From Dorea formicigenerans (GTDB lineage: Bacteria; Bacillota; Clostridia; Lachnospirales; Lachnospiraceae), in NCBI RefSeq assembly GCF_025150245.1, contig NZ_CP102279.1, positions 416,001 to 480,000 of the forward strand: 64,000 bases of DNA. Direction: 5' to 3'. A model generated the notes under the pieces. The model was not told where the DNA came from. It did no database searches and saw only the letters and a program-made list of their open reading frames with translations. The position numbers and the translations under genes are program-made. Below are positions 50,763-59,360 of the stretch, in pieces. How positions within the stretch are numbered: position 1 is the stretch's first letter; every line of letters begins with the position of its first letter.

Positions 50763-52808
50763 ATGAAACGACCAGTTGTAATGATATTATTAGCAGGTGC
50801 GCTGACGTTGTCTATGATAGCGCCGTCAGCACTTCCGGCAGCAGGCAATATAAGTGTCGCACAGGCGGCAGAAAAATCTGGAGATACCGCGCCGGCAGAG
50901 ACATCCAATGACGCAGCAGTAAAGGCATCCAATGACGTGACAGCAGAGACATCCAGTGACGAGACAGCAGAGACATCCAGTGACGAGGATGCAGGTGAAT
51001 GGAAAGATAAGACAGAAACAGTTTATGTCGATGCAAATGCAGACGGTTCAGTTAAGAAGATTACGGTCAAAGACTGGCTGCGCCGGAATGGTGACGGTGA
51101 GATCATCGATTTTTCCAATTTGAAAGACATTAAAAACACGGAAGGAGACGAAGAATATACGCAAAATGCAGACGGAACTATCACATGGGAGAACAAAGGG
51201 GAAGACATTTCCTATGAAGGTACTTCCAATCAGCAGCTTCCGGTGACTACAAAAGTAACCTATTATCTGGACGGCAAGGAAATTAAGCCGGAAGATCTGG
51301 CAGGAAAAAGCGGCAAGGTGAAAATTCGGTTTGACTATACGAATAATGAGAGCCGGACGGTGAATATCGATGGTAAAGACGTAGAAGTAAAAGTTCCATT
51401 TCTTGCAGCGTCCATGATCATGCTTCCTGGGGATAAGTTTAAAAATGTGAAAGTTTCCGGTGGAAAAGTCATGGCAGACCAGAATCAGAGCATTGTGATC
51501 GGAACCGCATTTCCAGGACTTGCAGACAGTTTGGAGTTGAAAGATTACGAGGCAACAAAAGATATTGACCTGAAAGACTATGTGGAAATAACCGCGGATG
51601 TGGAAAACTTTGAACTGGATTTCACAGCGACTGCAATTTCCACATGTGGGCTTAGCGATATGAAGGACGGTGACCTTGACGATGTCAATGACATGATTGA
51701 TGGCGTAAAAGAAATGACCGATGCTTCCGATGAACTGGTGGATGCCATGGGACAATTGAGCACCGGAGCCGGAACACTGCAGGATTATTTAAGTCAGTAT
51801 ACAAGCGGCGTTTCACAGGTGGATGCGGGAGCACAGGCACTGGCGGAAGGTTTGAGTGAACTGGATGAACAAGTAACTACACTCATGGGCAGCTTAAGCG
51901 CAGCAGGCAGTGATGATACGACTGCGCAGGCAGTTACACAGATTCAGAAAGATCTTGGAATATTACAGCAGGAGCTTGGAAGTGTCACAACACTGGCGGA
52001 GTATGTAAATACAATCAGTGAGAATGTAACCACTGCCAAGAGCGAACTGGATAAAATCAACGTTACAGATTTGGAGACAGAAGCGTCGAATCAGGCGAAA
52101 GAAAAAGCAAAAAATGCAGTAAATACAGCAATTTCCGAAACGGAAGCATCTACAAAGAAGGATGTCATGGATCGTTTAAAAGAAACAGAAAGTTATAAAT
52201 CGCTGACATCGGAACAACAAGAAGAATTGGAAAATGCAGTAAATACAGCCAGTGGTACATCAAGTTCAGCTGAAAAAGAATGTGACAGCATGAATATTTC
52301 CCTTACGAATGCGTCTGGCGCTAAGACAGCGATAGACCAGGCGGTAAATGCGCTGGCAGAAGTAAAGGCCATGCAGGTGGATACGACTACAGCCCAGAAG
52401 GCTCTTGCGGATTTAGTGACTCAGTTTACGGCTTTATCTGACAGCCTTTCTGACATGCCGGATATGGCCGAAATCGGCGGCAAACTCCAGTCAGCCATCA
52501 GCCAGCTTGCCCAGGGGGCGGCTACACTCAGCACCGGAACAAGCCAGTTAAGCTCCGTTGGTACACAGCTTAACACGGGCGCAGGAACACTCGCCCAGGG
52601 CGCCAGCCTTCTGGAAGCCGGAATGAAGACATTCGACGAAGAAGGAATTGAAAAACTGGGAGACCTTGCAGGAGATGACCTTGCAAATGTTCTGAATCAT
52701 TTCAAGGCAGTAAAAGAGGCAGAAAAGACATACACCAACTATGGCGGGATCAGAGAAGGCGCAAGCGGAAGCGTCAAGTTCATCGTAGAAACAGCAGAAA
52801 TTAAATAA
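50763..52808 (+). CDS. Exported, coiled-coil-rich protein of the ABC exporter operon (YhgE/Pip-like)
   Basis: 681 residues behind AAGGAGG. Signal peptide (KRPVVMILLAGALTLSMIAP, cleavage near AQAA), a Ser/Asp/Thr-rich linker of short repeats (ETSSDETAETSSDED), a beta-rich domain (about 100-290) and then long helices. The helical part has the leucine/glycine heptad-like tracts of YhgE/Pip proteins (STGAGTLQDYLSQYTSGVSQ, QLAQGAATLSTGTSQLSSVG). No membrane segment at the C-terminus is seen, so it is secreted or held by its partners. Co-transcribed with an ATPase and an FtsX permease, it may be the extracellular effector of that complex. Function not established. Confidence 0.7.
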   Translation: MKRPVVMILLAGALTLSMIAPSALPAAGNISVAQAAEKSGDTAPAETSNDAAVKASNDVTAETSSDETAETSSDEDAGEWKDKTETVYVDANADGSVKKITVKDWLRRNGDGEIIDFSNLKDIKNTEGDEEYTQNADGTITWENKGEDISYEGTSNQQLPVTTKVTYYLDGKEIKPEDLAGKSGKVKIRFDYTNNESRTVNIDGKDVEVKVPFLAASMIMLPGDKFKNVKVSGGKVMADQNQSIVIGTAFPGLADSLELKDYEATKDIDLKDYVEITADVENFELDFTATAISTCGLSDMKDGDLDDVNDMIDGVKEMTDASDELVDAMGQLSTGAGTLQDYLSQYTSGVSQVDAGAQALAEGLSELDEQVTTLMGSLSAAGSDDTTAQAVTQIQKDLGILQQELGSVTTLAEYVNTISENVTTAKSELDKINVTDLETEASNQAKEKAKNAVNTAISETEASTKKDVMDRLKETESYKSLTSEQQEELENAVNTASGTSSSAEKECDSMNISLTNASGAKTAIDQAVNALAEVKAMQVDTTTAQKALADLVTQFTALSDSLSDMPDMAEIGGKLQSAISQLAQGAATLSTGTSQLSSVGTQLNTGAGTLAQGASLLEAGMKTFDEEGIEKLGDLAGDDLANVLNHFKAVKEAEKTYTNYGGIREGASGSVKFIVETAEIK

Positions 52809-52843
52809 CGGATGGGAGATGTTCTTCCAACATTGATTCAATT

Positions 52844-52930
52844 GAGGGGCGTGTGAAAAAAACGAGAGTTTTTCATGCGTCCTTTCTTTTTTGGGGGACC
52901 ATTCTTTTTTTACAGCCCCTCGATTTTTAA
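52844..52930 (+). terminator. Composite terminator after the exporter operon
   Basis: Outer stem GAGGGGC (52844-52850) with GCCCCTC (52915-52921), then GATTTTTAA. Within it, GCGTGTGAAAAA pairs with TTTTTCATGCG. The remaining bases to 53079 contain no recognised feature apart from the ribosome site of the next gene. Confidence 0.5.
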
Positions 52931-53079
52931 AAATGATTTTTAAAAATTGTGTCAGAAAAAACAATCATCGGGAAAATGTACCATGATTTTTCCATGATTT
53001 CCAAGCGAGAAAAGTGGATATATTTTGCCGATAATGCTATGATAATTCAGTTACAATGATTAAAATTGGAGGATTGATT

Positions 53080-55293
53080 GTGAGTAAAGGAAGTGAATTT
53101 CTGCCGGAGGTACTTGGTCTGATAGAAAAACGTCTGGGAGAGATTGATGAAAATATACAGGCGGTACGCCAGGACATTAACAGTATGAATGAATATTACT
53201 GGGACAATTACACGGAAATGGACCAGTATGGATATGAGGACTATGACAATCAGCAGGCGCTGAAAATGCAGGTGAATGCCAATCAGGAGAACTGGAAAAT
53301 GCGCCGGCGTCTGAAACGTATGCTGGATGCACCATTTTTCGGAAGTGTAGAATTCGTCTATGACGGAGAAGACGAGCCGGAAGATTTTTACATCGGAATC
53401 GGAAATTTTGCAAGAGAGCGTGGCGCATTGCCACTCATTTACGACTGGAGAGCCCCGGTGAGCAGCCTGTTTTATGACTACGACAAAGGCGAGGCGTCCT
53501 ACGAAGCGCCGGGCGGGCGCATGGATGGAGAGATTCTGTCTAAATGGCAGTACAAAATCCGTGGCGGCAAGATGATCTATGAATTTGAGAGTGATGTGAA
53601 GATTGACGATGACATTTTAAAGCAGGAACTTGGCGCCAACAGCGACACGAAACTGAAAAATATTGTGCGTACAATCCAGAAGGAACAAAATGCAATTATC
53701 CGCAACACGAAGGACAAGATTCTGGCTATTCAAGGAGTGGCAGGCAGTGGCAAGACGTCCGTTGCGCTACATCGAATCGCCTATCTTTTGTATCATGACA
53801 GAGAGCATCTGAATTCATCAAATATCCTGATCCTCTCGCCAGGCGGCGTGTTTGCCGACTACATTTCCCATATTCTTCCTGAACTTGGCGAGGAAAATAT
53901 ACAGGAAATGAGTTTTGATCTGTTTGCATATCATGAACTCAGGAGAAATGCTGCAACGCAGGGAAATGTGATATATGGAAATGCTGGCAATCAGGAAAAT
54001 GCGATATATGGAAATGCTGTGAATCAGGAAAATGTGATATATAGAAATAAAAATAGAGATCAAGGCGGAAATCAAGGAAAAAATCCAAGTAGAAATTCAA
54101 AAAGTAGTTCAGCCGGGACTGGTTGGAATAGCAAAATGATAGCCGCCGACTGTGAAGACAAGTATCATCAAATCGAGCGTGAAATCGCAGGAATGGATGA
54201 TGCAGATCAAAAACGTTACGAATGGAAGCAGTCCGTGGAATACGTTCAGGCAATCGAAGGCTTCCTGATCGAGCTGGAAGACCGGCTGGTAGATTTTGAA
54301 GATGTAGAATTCAAGGGCATTCGCAAAAGTGCCAGCGAAATCATGGAATTTTTTTATGAAAAATATACCGGTACACCACTTTTAGATAGAATGGGCGCGG
54401 TCATGGATTATTTTATCGACGAAGTCGAAACCTTACGCGGACGCAGCCTAAACGACGAAGAACAAGAAATCATTTGCAGAAAATTCATGAATATGTACGT
54501 AACCAGAGACATTTGTCAAATATACAATTGGTTCATGGAAGACTACGGATTTCCGGCACTTCCGGACATGCCGCCAGAGCGCCGCGTACTGGAATACGAA
54601 GATGTTTACCCGATTCTCTATCTAAAATACAGCCTGACGGCAGCCGGCCAGCGCAAGAACATCCGCCATCTCGTCATTGATGAGATGCAGGATTACTCCT
54701 ATTTACAGTACGTACTTCTCGCGAAAATGTTTTCATGCAACATGACAATACTCGGCGACAAAGCACAGACCATCGCCGGAAAACAACAAGACGTTCTCAC
54801 ATTTTTACCAAAAATATTTGGAAAAAAGGTCAAACGTATCGTCATGAACAAAAGCTACCGCAACACAAGCGAAATCGCAGAATACGCCAAATCCGTCGGC
54901 GGATCCAAAGACATCCAGTATGTAGCAAGACACGGAAAAGCAGTCGAAAGACATGCCATAAAAACACTGGAAAAAACATGTAAAGAAATCAGCGAAAAAT
55001 TGAAATTAAGAGAAGAAGAATACGAAACAGCAGCAATCCTCACCATGACAGAAAAAGAAGCAGAACATATTCAAGAAATCATGCATAAACTAGGCGCAGA
55101 ATCACATTACATCAACCGCGACAGCGCACAATTCAAAAAAGGCCTGACCGTAACCACCTACTATCTGGCAAAAGGCTTAGAATTCGACCAAGTATTTATT
55201 GTAGGCGGCGACCGTAACAACAAAATGTACCAAGGATATCAATACATCTGCGCAACAAGAGCACTACACGAATTGTATGTGTATGATGCATAA
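53080..55293 (+). CDS. HelD-like UvrD/Rep-family ATPase (RNA polymerase recycling factor type)
   Basis: 737 residues from GTG 53080, set by TTGGAGGA 6-7 bases upstream. The N-terminal coiled coil (LGLIEKRLGEIDENIQAVRQ) and the phrase LIYDWRAPVSSLFYDY are hallmarks of HelD, which removes RNA polymerase from DNA. Walker A is GVAGSGKTSVALHR, Walker B LVIDEMQDYS, motif III ILGDKAQTI, and motif VI lies in the ICATRALHELYV end. A non-conserved Asn-rich insert at about residues 295-345 (GNAGNQENAIYGNAVNQENV) is encoded by 33-bp repeats. The last ~0.8 kb strongly favours codons ending in A or C (about 83 of 100 codons at 54901-55200, against about 16 of 40 at 53101-53220). Confidence 0.92.
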   Translation: MSKGSEFLPEVLGLIEKRLGEIDENIQAVRQDINSMNEYYWDNYTEMDQYGYEDYDNQQALKMQVNANQENWKMRRRLKRMLDAPFFGSVEFVYDGEDEPEDFYIGIGNFARERGALPLIYDWRAPVSSLFYDYDKGEASYEAPGGRMDGEILSKWQYKIRGGKMIYEFESDVKIDDDILKQELGANSDTKLKNIVRTIQKEQNAIIRNTKDKILAIQGVAGSGKTSVALHRIAYLLYHDREHLNSSNILILSPGGVFADYISHILPELGEENIQEMSFDLFAYHELRRNAATQGNVIYGNAGNQENAIYGNAVNQENVIYRNKNRDQGGNQGKNPSRNSKSSSAGTGWNSKMIAADCEDKYHQIEREIAGMDDADQKRYEWKQSVEYVQAIEGFLIELEDRLVDFEDVEFKGIRKSASEIMEFFYEKYTGTPLLDRMGAVMDYFIDEVETLRGRSLNDEEQEIICRKFMNMYVTRDICQIYNWFMEDYGFPALPDMPPERRVLEYEDVYPILYLKYSLTAAGQRKNIRHLVIDEMQDYSYLQYVLLAKMFSCNMTILGDKAQTIAGKQQDVLTFLPKIFGKKVKRIVMNKSYRNTSEIAEYAKSVGGSKDIQYVARHGKAVERHAIKTLEKTCKEISEKLKLREEEYETAAILTMTEKEAEHIQEIMHKLGAESHYINRDSAQFKKGLTVTTYYLAKGLEFDQVFIVGGDRNNKMYQGYQYICATRALHELYVYDA
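53965..54060 (+). repeat. 33-bp tandem repeat inside the HelD-like gene
   Basis: Units at 53965-53997, 53998-54030 and a diverged third, each starting AATG(T/C)GATATAT. They encode NVIYGNAGNQE-type repeats between the ATPase subdomains. Confidence 0.88.
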
Positions 55294-55297
55294 TTTT

Positions 55298-55368
55298 AAT
55301 TGGGGACGGGGTTTTTTCAAAAAAACCCCGTCCCCAATTAAAATTTAACCTGTCCCTTTTTGAATTGT
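55298..55368. repeat. REP-like palindrome copy D (intact) with CCTGTCCC tail
   Basis: Palindrome 55298-55339, same sequence as copy B, and a tail CCTGTCCCTTTTTGAATTG. Starts 5 bases after the HelD-like stop and lies between convergent genes. Confidence 0.9.
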
Positions 55369-55377
55369 CTTAATTGT

Positions 55378-55743
55378 CTACTGTGGACAGATTTCTACCC
55401 AGTAGCCGTCAGGATCATTGATGAAATAAATTCCCATGTCCGGGTTTTCGAAACACACGCAATCCATTTCTTTGTGAAGTGCCAGGGCAGCGTCCATGTC
55501 ATCGACATGGAATGCCAGATGAGATTCGTTATCTCCGAGATCATACGGGCGGTCCATGTCGCGAAGCCATGTCAGCTCCAGTGAATGTGGTGTTGTGCCG
55601 TCTCCGAGATAGACGAGTTTGAAGCTTCCGTCCGGTGCATGGAATTCTTTTGTAACTTCAAGTCCGAGAGCTTTTTTGTAAAACTCTACAGATTTGTCCA
55701 GATCCAGGACGTTGATGTTATTGTGAAAAAATGTAAATTTCAT
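55378..55743 (-). CDS. VOC-family protein (glyoxalase I-like)
   Basis: 121 residues with two beta-alpha-beta-beta-beta modules: FTFFHNNINVLDLDKSVEFY, SLELTW, SHLAFHVDDMDAALAL and NDPDGYWVEICPQ. Metal-ligand positions His7, the Glu in LELTW, the His in LAFHVDD and the Glu in WVEIC match lactoylglutathione lyase, so a methylglyoxal-detoxifying activity is possible, but many VOC proteins share these. AGGAGG precedes the start on the minus strand. The gene ends just beside REP-like copy D. Confidence 0.85.
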   Translation of the reverse strand: MKFTFFHNNINVLDLDKSVEFYKKALGLEVTKEFHAPDGSFKLVYLGDGTTPHSLELTWLRDMDRPYDLGDNESHLAFHVDDMDAALALHKEMDCVCFENPDMGIYFINDPDGYWVEICPQ

Positions 55744-55940
55744 AGTGATATCCTCCTGTGAAAATATAATTTGAATCTGTATTGTCTATAATATATCACT
55801 TACACAACACCTATGGCAAGGAAATGAAAGATATGCTATACTTAAATCTTGGTAGAGCGTTACTGTTTGCTGAAATATTGTAGATGGTAACATTGGTAGC
55901 CCTCGTATAAAATTTTGCTTTGCAAAAGGAGGACATGATG

Positions 55941-56372
55941 ATGGAAAAAATCATAGAGTCAAATAAAGAACAAGATACTTATGACCTGGGATATGAACTG
56001 GGGCAGCATGCGAAGCCGGGGCAAGTGTTCACGCTTGTCGGTGATCTGGGCGTAGGAAAGACCGTATTTACAAAAGGACTGGCCGCCGGACTTGGCATTA
56101 CAGAGCCGGTCAGCAGCCCGACATTTACAATTGTGCAGGTGTATGATGAAGGGCGCCTGCCGTTCTATCATTTTGATGTTTACCGGATCGGTGATGTGGA
56201 AGAGATGGACGAGATCGGTTATGAGGATTATGTCTACGGCGAAGGGGTCAGCTTGATCGAGTGGGCGAATCTGATCGAGGAAATATTGCCGGAACACTTC
56301 ACCGAGATTAAGATAGAAAAGAATTTGGAAAAAGGATTTGATTATCGGAGGATAAGTATATGCGAATTTTAG
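55941..56372 (+). CDS. tsaE: tRNA t6A biosynthesis ATPase TsaE
   Basis: About 143 residues; three in-frame ATGs (55935, 55938, 55941) follow AAAGGAGG, and the last has the best spacing. P-loop GDLGVGKTVFTKG, SSPTFTIVQVY, FYHFDVYRIGDVEEMDEIGY and LIEWANLIEEILPE are diagnostic. TsaE works with TsaB and TsaD to place threonylcarbamoyl on A37 of ANN-decoding tRNAs. It overlaps tsaB by 13 bases; tsaD lies 4 kb downstream in the same direction. Confidence 0.95.
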   Translation: MEKIIESNKEQDTYDLGYELGQHAKPGQVFTLVGDLGVGKTVFTKGLAAGLGITEPVSSPTFTIVQVYDEGRLPFYHFDVYRIGDVEEMDEIGYEDYVYGEGVSLIEWANLIEEILPEHFTEIKIEKNLEKGFDYRRISICEF

Positions 56373-57106
56373 CACTGGACAGCTCCGGCCTTGTAGCCAG
56401 CGTAGCTGTTGTTGAAAAGATAGAAGAAGAGGAACAGGTAATCGCGGAATATACTGTGAACTATAAGAAGACGCACTCACAGACGCTGCTCCCGATGCTG
56501 GACACAGTATCCGACATGATCGAGCTTGACCTGAAAACGATCGACGCCATCGCAGTTGCCGGCGGACCGGGTTCATTTACCGGGCTTCGCATCGGCTCCG
56601 CCACAGCGAAAGGTCTGGGACTTGCCATGAACAAGCCGTTGATCCACATCCCGACACTGGAAGGACTGGCGTACAATCTGTGCGGAACAGACGCCATCGT
56701 GTGCCCAATCATGGATGCGCGCCGCGGACAGGTTTACACCGGAATTTATGAGTTTTGTGGAAATGAATTGGTTGTCCTGGAAGATCAGATGGCGATTAGC
56801 ATCGAAGGATTAGGCGACCATTTGAAAAAATATGACAAACGCATTATTTTCCTGGGAGATGGTGTGCCGGTATTTCGTGCGAGATTGACAGACGAGATTC
56901 TGGCAGAAGAAATAAAAGCAGGCAGAGACATTCAGTTTGCACCGGCCAACATGAACCGTCAAAGAGCAGCATCAGTAGGAACATTAGGACTTCGTTATTA
57001 TGCTGCCGGAAAGACAGAGACTGCCATGGAACACGAGCCGGATTATCTGCGCCTGTCACAGGCAGAACGCGAACGCAAGGAGCGCGAAGCGAAATCTATA
57101 CAGTAA
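56360..57106 (+). CDS. tsaB: tRNA t6A biosynthesis protein TsaB
   Basis: 248 residues. N-terminal ILALDSSGLVASVAVV (ASKHA fold), HSQTLLPMLDTV and AGGPGSFTGLRIGSATAKGL identify TsaB, the dimer partner of TsaD. CGGAGGATA precedes the ATG inside the tsaE end. The C-terminal ~20 residues are charged (QAERERKEREAKS). Confidence 0.95.
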   Translation: MRILALDSSGLVASVAVVEKIEEEEQVIAEYTVNYKKTHSQTLLPMLDTVSDMIELDLKTIDAIAVAGGPGSFTGLRIGSATAKGLGLAMNKPLIHIPTLEGLAYNLCGTDAIVCPIMDARRGQVYTGIYEFCGNELVVLEDQMAISIEGLGDHLKKYDKRIIFLGDGVPVFRARLTDEILAEEIKAGRDIQFAPANMNRQRAASVGTLGLRYYAAGKTETAMEHEPDYLRLSQAERERKEREAKSIQ

Positions 57107-57204
57107 AAATGTATCAAACCCCCGCGGGGCGTAAGCATGAGCAGATATGTTGGAAACTCGTGCAACTATAATATAGAAAAAGCAACATGAGAGGTATCGA
57201 AGAA

Positions 57205-58230
57205 ATGATTCAGTTTCAGTGTGATTATGAAGAGGGCGCATGCCCACAGATTCTGGAACGTCTGATGGCGACGAATCTGGAGCAGACGGTTGGATATAGT
57301 GAAGATGAATATTGCAAGCAGGCAAGAGAAAAGATCAAAAAAGCCTGTGATGCACCAGAGGCAGATGTACATTTCCTGGTAGGAGGGACCCAGACGAACT
57401 ATGTAGTGATCCGCTCGATCCTCCGTCCGTATCAAGGCGTAATTTCAGCAGTGACCGGTCATATCAACGTGCATGAAACAGGCGCGGTCGAAGCAACTGG
57501 ACACAAAGTCCTGGCACTTCCAAGCAAAGACGGAAAAATTACAGCATCACAGGTGCGCGCATATTACGATGCACACTGGAATGACGCAGATCATGAGCAC
57601 ATCGTACAGCCGGGCATGGTCTACATTTCCCATCCGACGGAAAATGGAACAATTTACAGCAAGTCTGAATTACAGGAACTTTACGCAACCTGTAAAGAAC
57701 TTGGTTTGCCATTATTCATGGACGGAGCAAGAATGGGATATGGATTAATGTCTGAAAAATCAGACATGACACTGGCAGATATTGCAGCAAATACAGATGT
57801 ATTTTATATTGGGGGAACGAAGGTAGGAGCACTTTTCGGCGAGGCAGTCGTAATCACAAAATCCGCTCTTAAGAAAGATTTTCGTTACTGCATGAAGCAG
57901 AGTGGAGCAATGCTGGCCAAAGGACGCCTTCTGGGAATCCAGTTTGATACATTATTTACAGACGATTTATATTTCAAAATTGCAGCTCACGCAGACAAAT
58001 TAGCTATGAAGTTAAAAAATGCATTTCTTGAAAAAGGATATAAAATGTATTTTGATTCTTACACGAACCAGCAGTATCCGATCTTGTCAAAGAAAGACCG
58101 CGAAAAATTAGCACAGAAATATCAGTTTAGTTTTTGGGAACAGATAGATGAAGACTATGCGGCAGTGCGCTTCTGCACAAGTTGGGCAACAAGTGAAGAA
58201 GCAATAGACGAGCTGATCCAGGATATTTAA
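57205..58230 (+). CDS. Low-specificity L-threonine aldolase-like PLP enzyme
   Basis: 341 residues from ATG 57205 (GAGAGG upstream); an ATG at 57187 would add six. Fold-type I PLP enzyme of the threonine aldolase/beta-eliminating lyase family: VGGTQTNYVVIRS near the phosphate site, HETGAVEATGHKV (stacking His), LFMDGARMGYGL (Asp and Arg of the cofactor site) and YIGGTKVGALFGEAVV with the Schiff-base Lys. It cleaves L-threonine or allo-threonine to glycine and acetaldehyde, or acts on a related beta-hydroxy amino acid. It lies within the t6A gene cluster, where threonine is a substrate, but a functional link is not shown. Confidence 0.88.
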   Translation: MIQFQCDYEEGACPQILERLMATNLEQTVGYSEDEYCKQAREKIKKACDAPEADVHFLVGGTQTNYVVIRSILRPYQGVISAVTGHINVHETGAVEATGHKVLALPSKDGKITASQVRAYYDAHWNDADHEHIVQPGMVYISHPTENGTIYSKSELQELYATCKELGLPLFMDGARMGYGLMSEKSDMTLADIAANTDVFYIGGTKVGALFGEAVVITKSALKKDFRYCMKQSGAMLAKGRLLGIQFDTLFTDDLYFKIAAHADKLAMKLKNAFLEKGYKMYFDSYTNQQYPILSKKDREKLAQKYQFSFWEQIDEDYAAVRFCTSWATSEEAIDELIQDI

Positions 58231-58287
58231 GAAGCTATAATAAGATGGAGCCTAGAAGCAATATAGAAAAACCAAAAGACAGAAGAT

Positions 58288-58806
58288 ATGGAAATAATAG
58301 AAATTAAAAAAGACCAACAGCAATATATTTCTGAGATTGCAGCGCTGGAATCCGATATCTTTCCGGATCCATGGAGTGAAAAAAGTATCAGGGATACGCT
58401 TGAAAATCCTCAGGCACGGATTTGGGCTATTATAAGCAGACAAGCGCCGCCATGCTCCTGCGCTTCAACGGCGCCGGAGCATGCAGGCAAGCCACAACTC
58501 CTTGGCTATGTGATTTTTTATTATGTGTTAGATGAGGGAGAAATCGCCAGAATTGCGACATCGCCGCAACATCGCCGGCAGGGGGTGGCTGTAAGACTTC
58601 TTGAAAAAATGCGTGCATTTAGTTACGAGCAGAATATTACAAGATGGCTGCTGGATGTTCGTATTTCCAATGAAACAGCAATACATTTTTACAAGGCAGC
58701 AGGATTTGCCGAAGACGGTGTGCGAAAGAATTTCTATGCAAACCCGCCGGAAGATGCTATACTTATGAGTTGTGAAGTCGAAACTTCAGGCAGCGACCGA
58801 GCCTGA
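58288..58806 (+). CDS. rimI: Ribosomal protein S18 alanine N-acetyltransferase-like GNAT enzyme (RimI), with inserted palindrome
   Basis: 172 residues, about 20 longer than usual. GNAT core: ALESDIFPDPWSEKSIRDTL at the N-terminus, ARIATSPQHRRQGVAVRLL (acetyl-CoA loop R-x-x-G-x-A) and VRISNETAIHFYKAAGF. Between beta-strands 2 and 3 an extra segment (SRQAPPCSCASTAPEHAGKP) is encoded by a GC-rich palindrome (CATGCTCC...GGAGCATG, about 58450-58483). The last residues (SGSDRA) come from a downstream 35-bp repeat. RimI is commonly linked to tsaB/tsaD, as here. Whether the enlarged loop is tolerated is unknown. Confidence 0.88.
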   Translation: MEIIEIKKDQQQYISEIAALESDIFPDPWSEKSIRDTLENPQARIWAIISRQAPPCSCASTAPEHAGKPQLLGYVIFYYVLDEGEIARIATSPQHRRQGVAVRLLEKMRAFSYEQNITRWLLDVRISNETAIHFYKAAGFAEDGVRKNFYANPPEDAILMSCEVETSGSDRA

Positions 58807-58864
58807 AGCCTGTCCAAAAGCCAGGCAGCGACCGAGCCTGAAGCCTGTCCAAAAGCCAGGCGCG
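58787..58864 (+). repeat. 35-bp tandem repeat at the end of rimI
   Basis: CAGGCAGCGACCGAGCCTGA begins both copies (58787-58821 and 58822-58856), with the start of a third. The rimI stop codon lies inside the first copy. Confidence 0.88.
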
Positions 58865-59034
58865 GCTGCATGAAAAATGAAGTTGGAAATGAACTGGCAG
58901 ATGCTCCAACACTTCCCACTGGGAAATGCGCATCTGACCAGATATAATATAGGCGTAATGAATCAATCCGGTGCCCGGGTGTCAGATACCATACATTTTC
59001 CACACAGGCACACCAGACTTCAAGGAGGAATTGT

Positions 59035-59262
59035 ATGCGCCAGTATCATACAACTGTAAAAGAAACAAAAGAAATCGACAAGATCATCTGCAACCGCTGT
59101 GGCAGAAGTATTCCGGTAATCCAAGGGGTTCCCCGCGAGGACGTACTGGAAGTATCCAAGCGCTGGGGCTATTTCTCGGAAAAAGACAACCGGCTGGACG
59201 AATTTGACCTCTGCGAGCAGTGCTACGATGAAATTATAAGCGAATTTAAAATAAAAATCTGA
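59035..59262 (+). CDS. Small zinc-ribbon protein
   Basis: 75 residues behind AAGGAGG. Two Cys pairs, ICNRCGRSIP and LCEQCYDEII, 40 residues apart, form a probable zinc ribbon; the segment between (REDVLEVSKRWGYFSEKDNR) is conserved-looking and hydrophilic. I recognise it only as a small conserved protein of this neighbourhood; function unknown. Confidence 0.75.
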   Translation: MRQYHTTVKETKEIDKIICNRCGRSIPVIQGVPREDVLEVSKRWGYFSEKDNRLDEFDLCEQCYDEIISEFKIKI

Positions 59263-59360
59263 TTCAGAGTCTGCACGAATATCCGGACGCTGAAGAAAAT
59301 CAAAAACAAACGGACCGGCAGGACATTTGCCTGACGGCTCTGGATAAGAGGTAAAAAAAT

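Noticed and set aside
57107..57204. CCCCGCGGGG palindrome near 57120 as a terminator
   Set aside because: The stem is short (5 bp) with no T-run after it, and the genes on both sides appear to be read through.
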